Shown here one piece after another: positions 42,497 through 51,656 of a DNA stretch of 64,000 nt. The stretch lies in NCBI GenBank assembly GCA_913048525.1, contig CAJWWP010000002.1:18719-82718 (forward strand). Reading direction: 5' to 3'. The notes below the pieces were generated by a model. The model saw nothing but the letters and a program-made list of their open reading frames with translations, was not told where the DNA came from and searched no databases. The position numbers and the translations under genes are program-made. Source of the stretch: GCA-002712965 sp913048525 (GTDB lineage: Bacteria; Chloroflexota; Dehalococcoidia; Lucifugimonadales; UBA826). Position 1 is the stretch's first letter. Each line of letters opens with the position of its first letter.

Positions 42497-43399
42497 TTGG
42501 TGAGAGATTTAGCGAAACCACTTCGTACTCTTTTGTACGTTCCAGGTAATAAGGAAGAATGGATTCTAAAAGCTCCGAAATATGGGTCTGATGCACTGAT
42601 ATTAGACCTTGAAGATTCAGTGCCACCAACTGAAAAATCATTAGCTAGAGAGATAGTATCTAGGCTTGTGCCAATTTTGGCTCAACAAAATATAACAGTG
42701 TTTATCAGGGTGAATGATCTATCTACGGGACTTACTGGAGAGGATATTTCACACTCTGTTGTGGATGGGTTATATGGGATAACTCTTCCAATGGTCAAAG
42801 GTCCGAATGACATTGAGTCCCTTGATGCTTTGCTAGAGGCGGAAGAGAGAAAAAAAGGCATTCCCGTTGGGACTGTTCTTATAGATCCAGGCCTCGAGAC
42901 TGCAAGTGGTATACGTTCCGCATACGATATAGCGGTCTCTTCTAACAGAGTGGCTCATATGGGGGCGAGTGGCGGAAGAGGGGGAGATGTAGCGCGATCG
43001 ATTGGTTACCGTTGGTCTCCCAAGGGAACTGAGACTTTGTTCATCAGGTCTAAAGTATTGCTTGACTCCCGGGCTGCTGGGGTGCCTTATCCCGTGACAG
43101 GACTTTGGCAGGACATTCATGATCATGACGGGCTGAAGTCATTTGCGAAACACTCTAGAGATTTGGGTTACGCGGGTATGAGTGTGATACATCCGTCCCA
43201 TATTGAAATAGTGAATCAGATTTTTTCTCCCACCCAGGAAGAAATTTCAGAGTGGGTGGGCATTATTGAAGCGATGGATGGCGTTAGAAAGAGGGGGGGC
43301 GCTGCTGTTGAATATAATGGGGCCATGGTCGATATAGCACATGAGAAAACTGCCAGAGATATGCTTGATTTCGCAAAAGCTTTGGGATTGGTGTACTGA
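42497..43399 (+). CDS. CitE/HpcH-HpaI-type CoA ester lyase
   Basis: A 300-residue TIM-barrel aldolase of the HpcH/HpaI/CitE group. It has the R-x-LLYVPGNKEEW start, LILDLEDSVPPTEK with the metal-binding Glu-Asp, and MGASGGRGGDVARSIG with the substrate phosphate region. Family members cleave malyl-CoA, citramalyl-CoA or similar 3-hydroxyacyl-CoAs to acetyl-CoA and a 2-oxo acid, or the reverse. The start could be TTG (42497) or GTG (42500); the GTG has the better spacing to TGAGG. It is coupled to the CoA-transferase gene upstream. Confidence 0.86.
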   Translation: MVRDLAKPLRTLLYVPGNKEEWILKAPKYGSDALILDLEDSVPPTEKSLAREIVSRLVPILAQQNITVFIRVNDLSTGLTGEDISHSVVDGLYGITLPMVKGPNDIESLDALLEAEERKKGIPVGTVLIDPGLETASGIRSAYDIAVSSNRVAHMGASGGRGGDVARSIGYRWSPKGTETLFIRSKVLLDSRAAGVPYPVTGLWQDIHDHDGLKSFAKHSRDLGYAGMSVIHPSHIEIVNQIFSPTQEEISEWVGIIEAMDGVRKRGGAAVEYNGAMVDIAHEKTARDMLDFAKALGLVY

Positions 43400-43417
43400 T
43401 CATCTTATGATCCTTTG

Positions 43418-43930
43418 TTATTTAAGTAGCAAAGATATCTCTGAAACAGAACTTTCAATCATAGATACTAAATCTTCTCCCGCTGAGCCATCTTCATTCC
43501 AGTGATCAGACCAAGTGTAGATACTATTTGCTAGTACTAAGCCGCCTAGACTCCTGACCATAGGAACCATTCCATACTCGATGCTCAATGAATGATGTGG
43601 AGATCCTCCTGTTTGCACGGGCAATACATATGATCCCAAAAGACTCTCAGGAGGCATAAGATCGAAGAACACCTTCAACAGGCCCGTATAGGTTGCCCTA
43701 TACGTCGGTGAGGCGGGGATGATTAGATCTGCTTCAGTGGTTTTGTCCAAGGCTTGACGTAGTGCGGGGCCTTCGGAACGAAGTAAAAGGTTGTCGGCTG
43801 GTACTTCAGATAGATCGACTACTGTGGATGTCCAGTGATCAGGACTGAGTCTATCAAGAATCAAGCTCACAATTTTCTCAGAAGAAGACCCTGAAAATGG
43901 ACTACCTAGTATGGCGGTGGCGCTACGCAT
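43418..43930 (-). CDS. NADPH-dependent FMN reductase
   Basis: A 170-residue flavodoxin-fold reductase supplying FMNH2. It has ILGSPFSGSSSEK (flavin phosphate loop), the ADLIIPASPTYRATYTG segment typical of the FMN-reductase family, and a conserved PVQTGGSPHHS near the FMN site. Its ATG overlaps the stop of the luciferase-like monooxygenase gene (43923) by eight bases. Together they look like a two-component flavin monooxygenase similar to SsuE/SsuD. Confidence 0.88.
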   Translation of the reverse strand: MRSATAILGSPFSGSSSEKIVSLILDRLSPDHWTSTVVDLSEVPADNLLLRSEGPALRQALDKTTEADLIIPASPTYRATYTGLLKVFFDLMPPESLLGSYVLPVQTGGSPHHSLSIEYGMVPMVRSLGGLVLANSIYTWSDHWNEDGSAGEDLVSMIESSVSEISLLLK

Positions 43931-45044
43931 GGGCAGTAACTATGTTTGATTTAAGGTATCTTTTGACTTCATCCTTAAGTAAAGGAATAAGTTCTTTTCC
44001 CCAATATAGGGTGTCGTTGTAAGGATCAAAACCCCGTATCAATAAGGTTGTGCATCCAAGTTTGTAATATTTCATCAAAGAGTCGACTACCTGTTCAGCT
44101 GTACCTACTAGGGCAGTTGTATTTCCTGCTCCCCCCGCCGCCGCCGCTATAGGCATATAAAGACGATCATCAAGTACGTCACCCTTGGTGGCGAAGTCTA
44201 CTAGCCTCTGGGAGCCAACGGATTCGAGTCTCTCGTCGGCAGTACCGTGCATCGATCTCTGTCCAGAATTCAAAACCGATTCCAAAGTGTGATATGCCTT
44301 ATCCCAGGCTTCCGATTCTGTTTCAGCAACAATAGGTCTGGTTGAGATAGAAAACCTGACAGACCTTGGATCTCTTCCTGTCGCTTTGACTCTTTTCCTG
44401 AAATCAACGATCTTTTTCTTTACCTCTTTGCGGGGTTCTCCCCATAGGGCATATACATCGCATGACTCTGCTCCCACATTTAGGGCGGCCTCCGAGGCTC
44501 CGCCGAAGTAGATTGGTATGTGAGGAGTTTGAAAACATTGGAAGTCACTTTTCGCGTTTTCAAATCTGTAGAAATGACCGCTATGTGTCACAGGGCTTGG
44601 CTGGGTCCATAAATCCTTGAGTATTTTGATGAATTCGCCCGAACGCCGGTATCTGCTATCATGATCCTCGTAGTCTCCGTCTCTCCGTTGTTCTGTTTCC
44701 CCACCACCGCTAATAATGTGCAATGCGATACGTCCTTGAGTTAACTGATCGAAGGTTGCGGCCTTTCTTGCAAGGATGGTCGGACTCACGAATCCAGGTC
44801 TGTGTGCGATTAAGTACCCCAAAGTTTTTGTGTGTGCGGCCGCATGCATCGCGACAATGAAACCATCAGCAGAAGATGAGGTATACCCGACCAGCACCTT
44901 GTCAAAACCACTTTTTTCGTGTGCTTGAGAAAATTCTGCGATGTAGTTCCCGTCAATGCCACCCCCTATGACGTGAACTTCAGCACCCTTCTTTCCCGTT
45001 CCCTCTCGCTTGGCCCCTATCATTCCAATTACTTCTAAAGACAT
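43923..45044 (-). CDS. LLM-class FMNH2-dependent monooxygenase (SsuD-like)
   Basis: A 373-residue luciferase-like monooxygenase that would use FMNH2 from the overlapping reductase. It has the AHEKSGFDKVLVGY and AAHTKTLGYLIAHRPGFVSP segments, the active-site loop HIISGGGETEQRRDGDYEDHDSRYRR seen in SsuD-type alkanesulfonate monooxygenases (quoted in parts: HIISGGGETEQRR, then DGDYEDHDSRYRR), and a C-terminal DRLYMPIAAAAGGAGNTTALVG. I choose the ATG at 45044 (MSLEVIGM) over a GTG 24 bases upstream. Substrate may be a sulfonate, but could equally be another organic compound. Confidence 0.85.
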   Translation of the reverse strand: MSLEVIGMIGAKREGTGKKGAEVHVIGGGIDGNYIAEFSQAHEKSGFDKVLVGYTSSSADGFIVAMHAAAHTKTLGYLIAHRPGFVSPTILARKAATFDQLTQGRIALHIISGGGETEQRRDGDYEDHDSRYRRSGEFIKILKDLWTQPSPVTHSGHFYRFENAKSDFQCFQTPHIPIYFGGASEAALNVGAESCDVYALWGEPRKEVKKKIVDFRKRVKATGRDPRSVRFSISTRPIVAETESEAWDKAYHTLESVLNSGQRSMHGTADERLESVGSQRLVDFATKGDVLDDRLYMPIAAAAGGAGNTTALVGTAEQVVDSLMKYYKLGCTTLLIRGFDPYNDTLYWGKELIPLLKDEVKRYLKSNIVTAHA

Positions 45045-45285
45045 TTCTGTTCTCGAAATCCTAAACACTATTTGTTGGTTTGAGTAGTTTTGTAGATTTT
45101 ACACTTATTGCTACAAGTGGAGTGAGTGGTGTTTTTAGGTAGTTGATTCGACTATCTCAGTAACTCATGAATCTCCGTATCTACCCTCTATTCAGATCCC
45201 CTAGTTTAAAGACTTCGCAACCTGCGACCTTGTTCCTTCACTGGGATGAACTGCTCAGGGGTTTCACCAAATGGCAGTTTAGGAT

Positions 45286-46437
45286 TCACACGTTTTCTGC
45301 TTGTTTTGAGTAGTAGGGCATTACCTCATTGGAAAATAAACTAATTGATTTCATAGCCGTGTCGTGATCTAAATCTCCCCATTGAAAAGAGCACATAAAA
45401 TAGTTGGCACCTGTAGATACATATTCATCCATGTATCTCATTACTGATTCTGGTGAACCTGCCAGAGCCACACCACCTAGCCTAGTAGGGTCTTCTCTTG
45501 TGGATTGTTTATCAAATCGTTCTATTTCTGCCTCAATATCCCTTCGTGTTTCTCTATCGGGCAAATCTACCGGTCTGTCTCCGACGAACCCGAATGAACC
45601 GTCTGTACTCGACTGAAACTGTGTTAACCCTCTGCGTTCTGCCTCAATTCGTCTAGGCGCGGCAAGGTTCCATCTATACTTTTCCCAGGCAGGCTTCGCT
45701 ATTTGGATTGCTTCTTCATCAGTCTCGGCCACAACCATATGGACCACCAGGCCGATTTTTGGTTCGGTTCCTTGAACAGTCGGCGTGTTCTTCCCATGAG
45801 TAGCTTCCCATACTCGTTTGAACCGTATTGTCTCTGTACGTAAGCTGTCCAAAGTACCTACGACCACGGTATTCATACCTTCTAATGCCGCAGTCTCAGC
45901 ATTGCGCATATACCACATTGGTGGGTAGGGCCTTTGTACTGGTCCGAGGCGCATTGGGAGTTCGTCAAACCGATGGAATTGACCTTCATAGGAAAGTGAG
46001 TTCGTATCTAATCCCTGTTTTACGATGTCTAAAGTCTCCTTGTAACGGAGATAGTTTGTCTCTGAATCCGCTTCCTGTCCCCAGAAGAATGCTTCCATCA
46101 CTCCGCCTCTTCCGATGCCGATCTCGAGTCTCCCTTTGCTCAAGTGATCTAGCATGCTTATCTCTTCTATTAGGCGTAAAGGGTGATGTAACGGGAGAAC
46201 ATAAACACAAGGAGCTAATTTGAGTTGCGAAGTTCTTTGCGATGCAGCTGCTAGGAAAACATTTTGGGAGGGAGCGAGACTATGTACTGCCGGAGTGTGG
46301 TGTTCAGCCAGGTGATAAGCGTAAAAACCTTTGTTGTCGAACTTTTCAATTTGCTGCATTCGCAGGTTGTATACCTCATGTAGAGGCATTTCATCTACAG
46401 GTTCGATATGGTCGAACACACCAAATTTGATTGCCAT
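45286..46437 (-). CDS. LLM-class flavin-dependent oxidoreductase
   Basis: A 383-residue luciferase-like protein of the alkane/bacterial luciferase branch. It has KFGVFDHIEP, the FYAYHLAEHHTPAVH motif typical of this branch, SLAPSQNVFLAAASQRT, LPLHHPLRLIEEISMLDHLSKGRLEIGIGRG and EKYRWNLAAPRR. It is about 215 bases upstream of the SsuD-like gene on the same strand, with no gene between them. It may take flavin from the same reductase. A ribosome binding site (AGG) is weak, with the ATG at 46437. Confidence 0.86.
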   Translation of the reverse strand: MAIKFGVFDHIEPVDEMPLHEVYNLRMQQIEKFDNKGFYAYHLAEHHTPAVHSLAPSQNVFLAAASQRTSQLKLAPCVYVLPLHHPLRLIEEISMLDHLSKGRLEIGIGRGGVMEAFFWGQEADSETNYLRYKETLDIVKQGLDTNSLSYEGQFHRFDELPMRLGPVQRPYPPMWYMRNAETAALEGMNTVVVGTLDSLRTETIRFKRVWEATHGKNTPTVQGTEPKIGLVVHMVVAETDEEAIQIAKPAWEKYRWNLAAPRRIEAERRGLTQFQSSTDGSFGFVGDRPVDLPDRETRRDIEAEIERFDKQSTREDPTRLGGVALAGSPESVMRYMDEYVSTGANYFMCSFQWGDLDHDTAMKSISLFSNEVMPYYSKQAENV

Positions 46438-46588
46438 ATTTTAAATGAACCTTTCACTGGTGGTAATCTTTGAGGGGCAGTTCCATATATTACACCTGAG
46501 TTTAAATGAGCTTTCAGGTGGAGGAACTTGAAATTCACGTTATACTTGGGTTACAGACAGCAAAACAATATTCTCCGGAGATATGTTA

Positions 46589-46993
46589 ATGGCTCAAGAA
46601 GAAAATATTGATCCAAAAAAAGATGAGCAGTATCGGGACAAGCTAACTCCAATGCAGTACGAAGTTACTCGTAATAAGGCAACGGAACGTGCCTTTACCG
46701 GTAAATATTGGAATACCTTTGACGATGGTAAATATTTGTGTGTTTGCTGTGGTGCTGAATTATTCTCTTCGGACTCGAAATTTGATTCAATGTGTGGATG
46801 GCCAAGTTTTTACGCCCCCATTGTTGAAGAACAGATCGAGGAAGAAACAGACAGTTCCCTCGGCATGGTACGTACAGAGGTTATATGTCAGTCTTGTGGG
46901 GCTCACTTGGGACATGTTTTCCCTGACGGACCCAATCCAACCGGACTCCGCTATTGCATAAATTCCGCTTCCATTGATTTGAAGCCAGATTAA
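46589..46993 (+). CDS. msrB: Peptide-methionine (R)-S-oxide reductase MsrB
   Basis: Reduces the R form of methionine sulfoxide in proteins and so repairs oxidative damage. The 134-residue protein has zinc-binding CxxC pairs (CVCC at 51-54, CQSC at 100-103), GWPSF, and the catalytic Cys123 in RYCINSAS; Cys69 in MCGWPSF may resolve the intermediate. The ATG at 46589 has GGAG eight bases upstream; the ATG six bases earlier would leave only two bases. It is a standard cysteine-type MsrB with no TGA. Confidence 0.94.
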   Translation: MAQEENIDPKKDEQYRDKLTPMQYEVTRNKATERAFTGKYWNTFDDGKYLCVCCGAELFSSDSKFDSMCGWPSFYAPIVEEQIEEETDSSLGMVRTEVICQSCGAHLGHVFPDGPNPTGLRYCINSASIDLKPD

Positions 46994-47014
46994 AAAGGTA
47001 TGTTCTGGATGATA

Positions 47015-48322
47015 CTAATGCATCTGGGCAAATACTGGTTTCAATTTAGATCTTGCCGTGGACTGTTCTGGGCTGTCTTCTGACTCGAATATTGGAAGGT
47101 CTTCTTCCAGATCATTACGTAGATCATAAAGTTGGCCTGTTTCATATAGCTTCCACTCGTTATCCCTGACAAATCTGATCTGTCCGATGTCGTTTCTATC
47201 GTTCATGGGCTCAAAGTGGAAAAACATCCATTCCCTCGGATTCCCAAGTTCACCTCTTAACTGCGGGAGAAAAGATCTTCCATCAATTAAGTAACCTTTT
47301 GGGAATTGAAGACCCGCTACTTCGAAGATAGTGGGTAGGAAATCGGTAGCTTCCACCATATCGACTTGTACCGTACCTGATGGAATTGTTCCTGGCATAC
47401 TACATATGAGAGGTACATGGGTACCTCGGTCGTTTGTTTTTCCTTTGCCTCCACAAATCTCATTGTGGCTGTGAACCATTGAACAAACATCGTGCGGGCT
47501 ACCATTGTCGCCTAGGTAAATTATGAGAGTGTCTTCTGATAGATTCTGTTGGGCAAGATAGTCGATAAGTTTCCCTATGACTTTGTCGTGATATTCAACC
47601 ATGTCTTTATAAAATTTTGGGTCGTCTTCCCATGATCCATCTTCGAGTTCAGCCCATGTTCTTCCGCCTAAAGAGTGATTTGATGGTGGGTCGAAATCAT
47701 TCCATTCTGGGCTGTCGGGAGTGGGTTCGTGGGGTTTATGGGTAGCTGCCATAGGCCAATAGACGAAAAATGGATCGTCTTCGTCCTTGGTTCTGCCGAT
47801 GAAGTCTATTATGTAATCGCAGAATATATCTTCTCCATACTGGCCCGCTGTATCTTCTCTGAATTGCCCGTTTTCATAGATAATCGGATTTTTATATCTT
47901 GACCCCTTTTCTTCAGTCTGATGTGGATGCCATACGCAGAACTCATTGAATCCAGCGTTCTCTATCTTTTGTCCTTTATTTCTCATCTCCGGGACTTCGT
48001 TGGGAGGGTTATAGGAGTAAAGTTGCCATTTGCCGGCTATACATGTGTTGTATCCAGCGTCGGACATCAGGTGTCCAAAAGTAATCTCGTCTGGTGAAAT
48101 TAGACCGAACCCAATGTAGTTACGAAAGTTGTATTTTCCTGTCATGAGCGAAATCCGGGTCGGAGTGCAGAGTGGCATTACGTGGGCGTTCTCAAACCTC
48201 ATGCCGTCTTCAGCCATTTGGTCTAGTCTGGGTGTTTCATATGAAGTGCCTCCGTTGGCACCTATCACTTCGTATCCCAGGTCATCCGACATAATCAGAA
48301 TTACATTGGGTTGATTTTTCAT
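47015..48322 (-). CDS. Formylglycine-type sulfatase
   Basis: A 435-residue arylsulfatase-family enzyme, likely to remove sulfate esters from organic compounds. Metal ligands DD are in LIMSDDLGYEV (residues 13-14), and the sulfatase signature LCTPTRISLMTGKYN has Cys52, which a formylglycine-generating enzyme converts to formylglycine; this CxPxR form is the aerobic type. No signal peptide is seen. A strong GAGGAG precedes the ATG. A maturase gene is not adjacent. Natural substrates are probably marine sulfated polysaccharides or organosulfates (inference). Confidence 0.88.
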   Translation of the reverse strand: MKNQPNVILIMSDDLGYEVIGANGGTSYETPRLDQMAEDGMRFENAHVMPLCTPTRISLMTGKYNFRNYIGFGLISPDEITFGHLMSDAGYNTCIAGKWQLYSYNPPNEVPEMRNKGQKIENAGFNEFCVWHPHQTEEKGSRYKNPIIYENGQFREDTAGQYGEDIFCDYIIDFIGRTKDEDDPFFVYWPMAATHKPHEPTPDSPEWNDFDPPSNHSLGGRTWAELEDGSWEDDPKFYKDMVEYHDKVIGKLIDYLAQQNLSEDTLIIYLGDNGSPHDVCSMVHSHNEICGGKGKTNDRGTHVPLICSMPGTIPSGTVQVDMVEATDFLPTIFEVAGLQFPKGYLIDGRSFLPQLRGELGNPREWMFFHFEPMNDRNDIGQIRFVRDNEWKLYETGQLYDLRNDLEEDLPIFESEDSPEQSTARSKLKPVFAQMH

Positions 48323-48424
48323 TGTTGCTTAACTCCTCATAAATTTATGATTACAGGCTGAGGCGTTTCTGTTAACGAATCCGATGATTTTACTATTCGG
48401 GATCACATCTGGAATTCATGTTCC

Positions 48425-49849
48425 TTAATCTTGACCTGAGCCTTCAGAGGTTGATTGTTCGATTACCCGCATGGTTTTCCATTTACCCTCTCTGTACCTG
48501 AGAGTGAATACGACAGCGAGTCCAATGATGTACACGAGTCCAATGGTCCATGCTGCCTCGAGTCCCCATCCCATCACCTCTAACGCAATAAAGGTTGGTA
48601 GGATGAGCAAAATTAGGGACAGGATGATGATTGTATACATTGTGAATCTGGTGTCTCCAGCACCCTTCAAGGCCGATGAATAGACTATTCCCAATGAGTC
48701 TACTAGTGACCATGCTGCTACGAATTTCATGGCTGTCATTGCATAACCTCTGATCTCCTCAAATTCCGTCGGATCTGCATTGGCAGCGAATGGATATATG
48801 AACATGGAAGGTAATAGTAGATACATGGCTGCAATGCTACCCATGTAAATGAACGCCATTTGGACAGCCGAAGTAGTTGCTCTATCAGCCATATCTTCAT
48901 TATCTGCCCCGAGTGATTGACCTACTAGGATAGAAACGGTTATTCCCATTCCTATCATTGGCATGAAAGCCAACATACTGACATTCAAGGCGATGTTGGT
49001 TGCAGCTAGTTGGGCAGAACCTAATCTTCCAACTATGAGGATGAAAGCAGAGAACGCTGCTATGTCTAAGAAAAAGTGGATTCCGTTTGGAAGTCCGTAT
49101 CTAATCAATCGAAGAAACAGATCCTTTTCAAACTTCCAGCCAGAGATAGTTTTGTACTTGGCATTGTTATCTCCCATGAAGGTCATCATTAACAGCAGAG
49201 ATAGATTAAACACTTGCGAGATTACTGTTGATAATCCAGCTCCCGAGATGCCCATTTCAGGCAAACCAAAATGTCCAAATATCAATAGATAATTTAGTAT
49301 CACATTCAGGCAAGTCGCGAGCAAGCTTGCCCACATCACCGGGTATGTTTTCCCTCGTCCGTTAAAAAAAGAAGAAACGGAGGCCATGCATATTGGGAAA
49401 AACCCTCCGATTGTAAGATAACGCCAATACTTAGTTTCGAGTTCCCTCACTGATTCTTCGTGCCCTATAAATTGGAAGATCGGTTCTGCGAAGAACATTG
49501 CAATGAAAGTTACGATTCCGCCTATAAGTGAGAAATAGATACCCTGCCACATTGCGGGGCCTACTCTGTTATGCCTTCCTGCTCCGGTGTATTGTGCAAC
49601 GAATGTGCTCGCATAACCGGCGGTGCCAATAAAAAAACTGACGATTGTGAAACTTAATATTCCAGTTGGCATTGCGGCTGCCAAGGCATCTGAGGAGTAC
49701 CAGGATAGGAACATACGGTCTACAAATTGTTGGATTGACCAAGATCCGGTGCTGAGTATGAGTGGGAATGCTATTAGTAGCACCGGTCGATATCCGTTAG
49801 GCCTTGACCAACGGTTTGCTAGCGAATGTCTCGCTGCCGATATTGTCAC
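48425..49849 (-). CDS. MATE family efflux transporter
   Basis: A 474-residue integral membrane protein with about 12 hydrophobic helices, of the MatE multidrug and toxin extrusion family. The N-terminal helix 1 region (LIAFPLILSTGSWSIQQFVDRMFL) is quoted in part as LIAFPLILSTG, and ALAAAMPTGIL, GAGLSTVISQVFN and SMLAFMPMIGMGITVS support the family. The GTG start has AGGAG seven bases upstream. It is separated from the sulfatase gene by about 100 bases, with no obvious linkage. Confidence 0.87.
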   Translation of the reverse strand: MTISAARHSLANRWSRPNGYRPVLLIAFPLILSTGSWSIQQFVDRMFLSWYSSDALAAAMPTGILSFTIVSFFIGTAGYASTFVAQYTGAGRHNRVGPAMWQGIYFSLIGGIVTFIAMFFAEPIFQFIGHEESVRELETKYWRYLTIGGFFPICMASVSSFFNGRGKTYPVMWASLLATCLNVILNYLLIFGHFGLPEMGISGAGLSTVISQVFNLSLLLMMTFMGDNNAKYKTISGWKFEKDLFLRLIRYGLPNGIHFFLDIAAFSAFILIVGRLGSAQLAATNIALNVSMLAFMPMIGMGITVSILVGQSLGADNEDMADRATTSAVQMAFIYMGSIAAMYLLLPSMFIYPFAANADPTEFEEIRGYAMTAMKFVAAWSLVDSLGIVYSSALKGAGDTRFTMYTIIILSLILLILPTFIALEVMGWGLEAAWTIGLVYIIGLAVVFTLRYREGKWKTMRVIEQSTSEGSGQD

Positions 49850-50147
49850 TAATCGCTCCTACATTGATTTGTCATTTTTGGCGTTGATAGGCCGGCCTTA
49901 TCGCATGTTTGATTACGTTGTCCTTATGGGCAATATAATTTTAAGGGGGAAAGGTCGATTAGGGAACTGGAAAGGTTTCTCCTTTACCTGAACCTTTTCT
50001 TAACTTTCATTCAAGGGTTTGGCTATTTATTGTCACTTGTGACGCTACAAATACTGCACGGAACCATCCCCTGTTAAGATTAGTGGAGGAAGTAAAGATC
50101 CGTGAACCTCAGTAAAACTTATTTTCGGGTGTCTCCAGGAGCGTGGC
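49850..50147. other. Divergent intergenic region, MATE gene and lactonase gene
   Basis: About 298 bases between the MATE gene (minus) and the lactonase gene (plus). The two promoters must lie here. I see no clear sigma70 pair, riboswitch or RNA gene. The only start signals are AGGAG before the MATE GTG and GGAG before the lactonase TTG. Confidence 0.4.
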
Positions 50148-51164
50148 TTGCGTCAAATTATGTTTATGACTTTAGCGGCAAGTGACAAGGTGTCCTGCTG
50201 GGAGATTGATGGTTCCACAGGAGAGTTGGCATTTCTTTCTGATGCTGAAATTGAGGGGAGGCCAGCGCCTCTAGCCCTAGACCCGGAGAAATCGATTCTC
50301 TATGTTGGAAGACGAGATATTCCCCGGGTTTCGTCCTATAGATTTAACCCTGCTGACGGCTCTCTAAAACATCTCTCTGATGGCCCAGTTCTTCAAGGTG
50401 ATCCTTGCTATATTTCCCTGGATAGGACTCACCAGTATCTACTTGCTGCTTATTATCTCGCGGGAGCAGTAAGTGTTCATGAAGTTGGGGAAGGATCGTT
50501 TCAAGGGAGAAGTGATTGGATTCCGACAGGCACCGGGGCTCACTGCGTATATACAGATGCAAGCAATAGCTTAGCTATGATTCCTCACATAGCAGGCGAA
50601 AATGGGCTGAATGCTATTCGCTTATTTAGATTTTCGGAGGAGACAGGAGAGTTGACTCAGTCAGAGACTTTTGAGTGCGCACAGCCGGACAACAGAGGCC
50701 CTCGTCACTATGCAATACATCCGAACGGGAAATTTGCTTTTTTTTCCAACGAACAAGATTGTAGTGTGACTTCTTATGGAATTGATATCGAATCAGCTTC
50801 TTTAAGGGAAATTCAAACAGAATCTACCCTTCCCATGCATTACGGTGGTGTAAATACTTGTGCCCAGATACGTCTCACACCTGACGGGAGTTTTCTTTAT
50901 GCACCGAACCGTGGGCATAATTCGGTGGCGGCATTTTCGGTTGATGCCGAGACCGGAAAAATGAGGCAAGTTGGTAGGTTTCCCACAGAAGCTGTACCAA
51001 GGGTTTTAGACATAGATAAGACGGGAAAATTTCTCTATTCGGCTGGATTGGAGTCAGGCCATGTTTCGGCTTTTACTATAGAGGCTGATGGCTCACTTGA
51101 ATTGATATCTCGCTATGAAGTTGGAAAAGAGCCTATGTGGTTACTTATACATGCTCTTGACTGA
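50148..51164 (+). CDS. Lactonase family beta-propeller protein (6-phosphogluconolactonase-like)
   Basis: A 338-residue seven-bladed propeller similar to YbhE-type 6-phosphogluconolactonases. Repeated blade motifs are visible, such as PGA-like DGSLKHLSDGPVL, GRPAPLALDPEK, RHYAIHPNGKFAFFSNE and PDGSFLYAPNRGHNS. The family hydrolyses sugar lactones or related esters. The TTG start is supported by GGAG about seven bases upstream. It lies 15 bases before the molybdenum hydroxylase small subunit gene and may belong to that operon. Confidence 0.83.
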   Translation: MRQIMFMTLAASDKVSCWEIDGSTGELAFLSDAEIEGRPAPLALDPEKSILYVGRRDIPRVSSYRFNPADGSLKHLSDGPVLQGDPCYISLDRTHQYLLAAYYLAGAVSVHEVGEGSFQGRSDWIPTGTGAHCVYTDASNSLAMIPHIAGENGLNAIRLFRFSEETGELTQSETFECAQPDNRGPRHYAIHPNGKFAFFSNEQDCSVTSYGIDIESASLREIQTESTLPMHYGGVNTCAQIRLTPDGSFLYAPNRGHNSVAAFSVDAETGKMRQVGRFPTEAVPRVLDIDKTGKFLYSAGLESGHVSAFTIEADGSLELISRYEVGKEPMWLLIHALD

Positions 51165-51179
51165 TATATAGAAGTCCCA

Positions 51180-51656
51180 GTGGCTGCTATTAAAATAACC
51201 TTTAATCTCAACGGAAGAGACCGTTGTGTTGAAGCAGATACCCGGTGGACGCTCCTATATTTGCTTCGAGAAGAATTTGGTCTTACCGGCACCAAGCGAG
51301 GCTGCGATATGGGTGAGTGTGGGGCCTGTACGGTTTTACTTGACGGGTTGCCAATAAATGCCTGTCAAGTTTTGGTGGTTTCCATTTCCGAGTGCAGGGT
51401 AACGACGATAGAAAGCCTATCTAGCAACGGGAATCTCCATCCTTTGCAAGTTGCTTTTCTTGAAAATGATGGGGCCCAATGTGGCTTTTGTACTCCAGGT
51501 TTCATAATGAGTGCTATTCCTTTAATGGAAATAGATACACCAATCACTAGAGATCAAATATCAGATGCATTGGGGGGTAATCTGTGCCGCTGCAATGCTT
51601 ACGGAGCTATTCTGGACTCAGTACATGCTGCGATTGATGGGAAATCCCATGTCTGA
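51180..51656 (+). CDS. Molybdenum hydroxylase small subunit, [2Fe-2S]
   Basis: A 158-residue iron-sulfur subunit of the xanthine dehydrogenase / CO dehydrogenase family. Two [2Fe-2S] motifs are complete: GCDMGECGACTVLLDG (N-terminal plant-type cluster) and QCGFCTPGFIM ... CRCNAYGAI (C-terminal cluster). It passes electrons from the molybdenum site to the FAD subunit. The GTG start is 15 bases after the lactonase gene. Its stop overlaps the large subunit start by eight bases (ATGTCTGA). Confidence 0.93.
   Translation: MAAIKITFNLNGRDRCVEADTRWTLLYLLREEFGLTGTKRGCDMGECGACTVLLDGLPINACQVLVVSISECRVTTIESLSSNGNLHPLQVAFLENDGAQCGFCTPGFIMSAIPLMEIDTPITRDQISDALGGNLCRCNAYGAILDSVHAAIDGKSHV

Noticed and set aside
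46589..46993. Selenocysteine form of MsrB
   Set aside because: The catalytic position is an ordinary Cys codon, and no TGA interrupts the frame.
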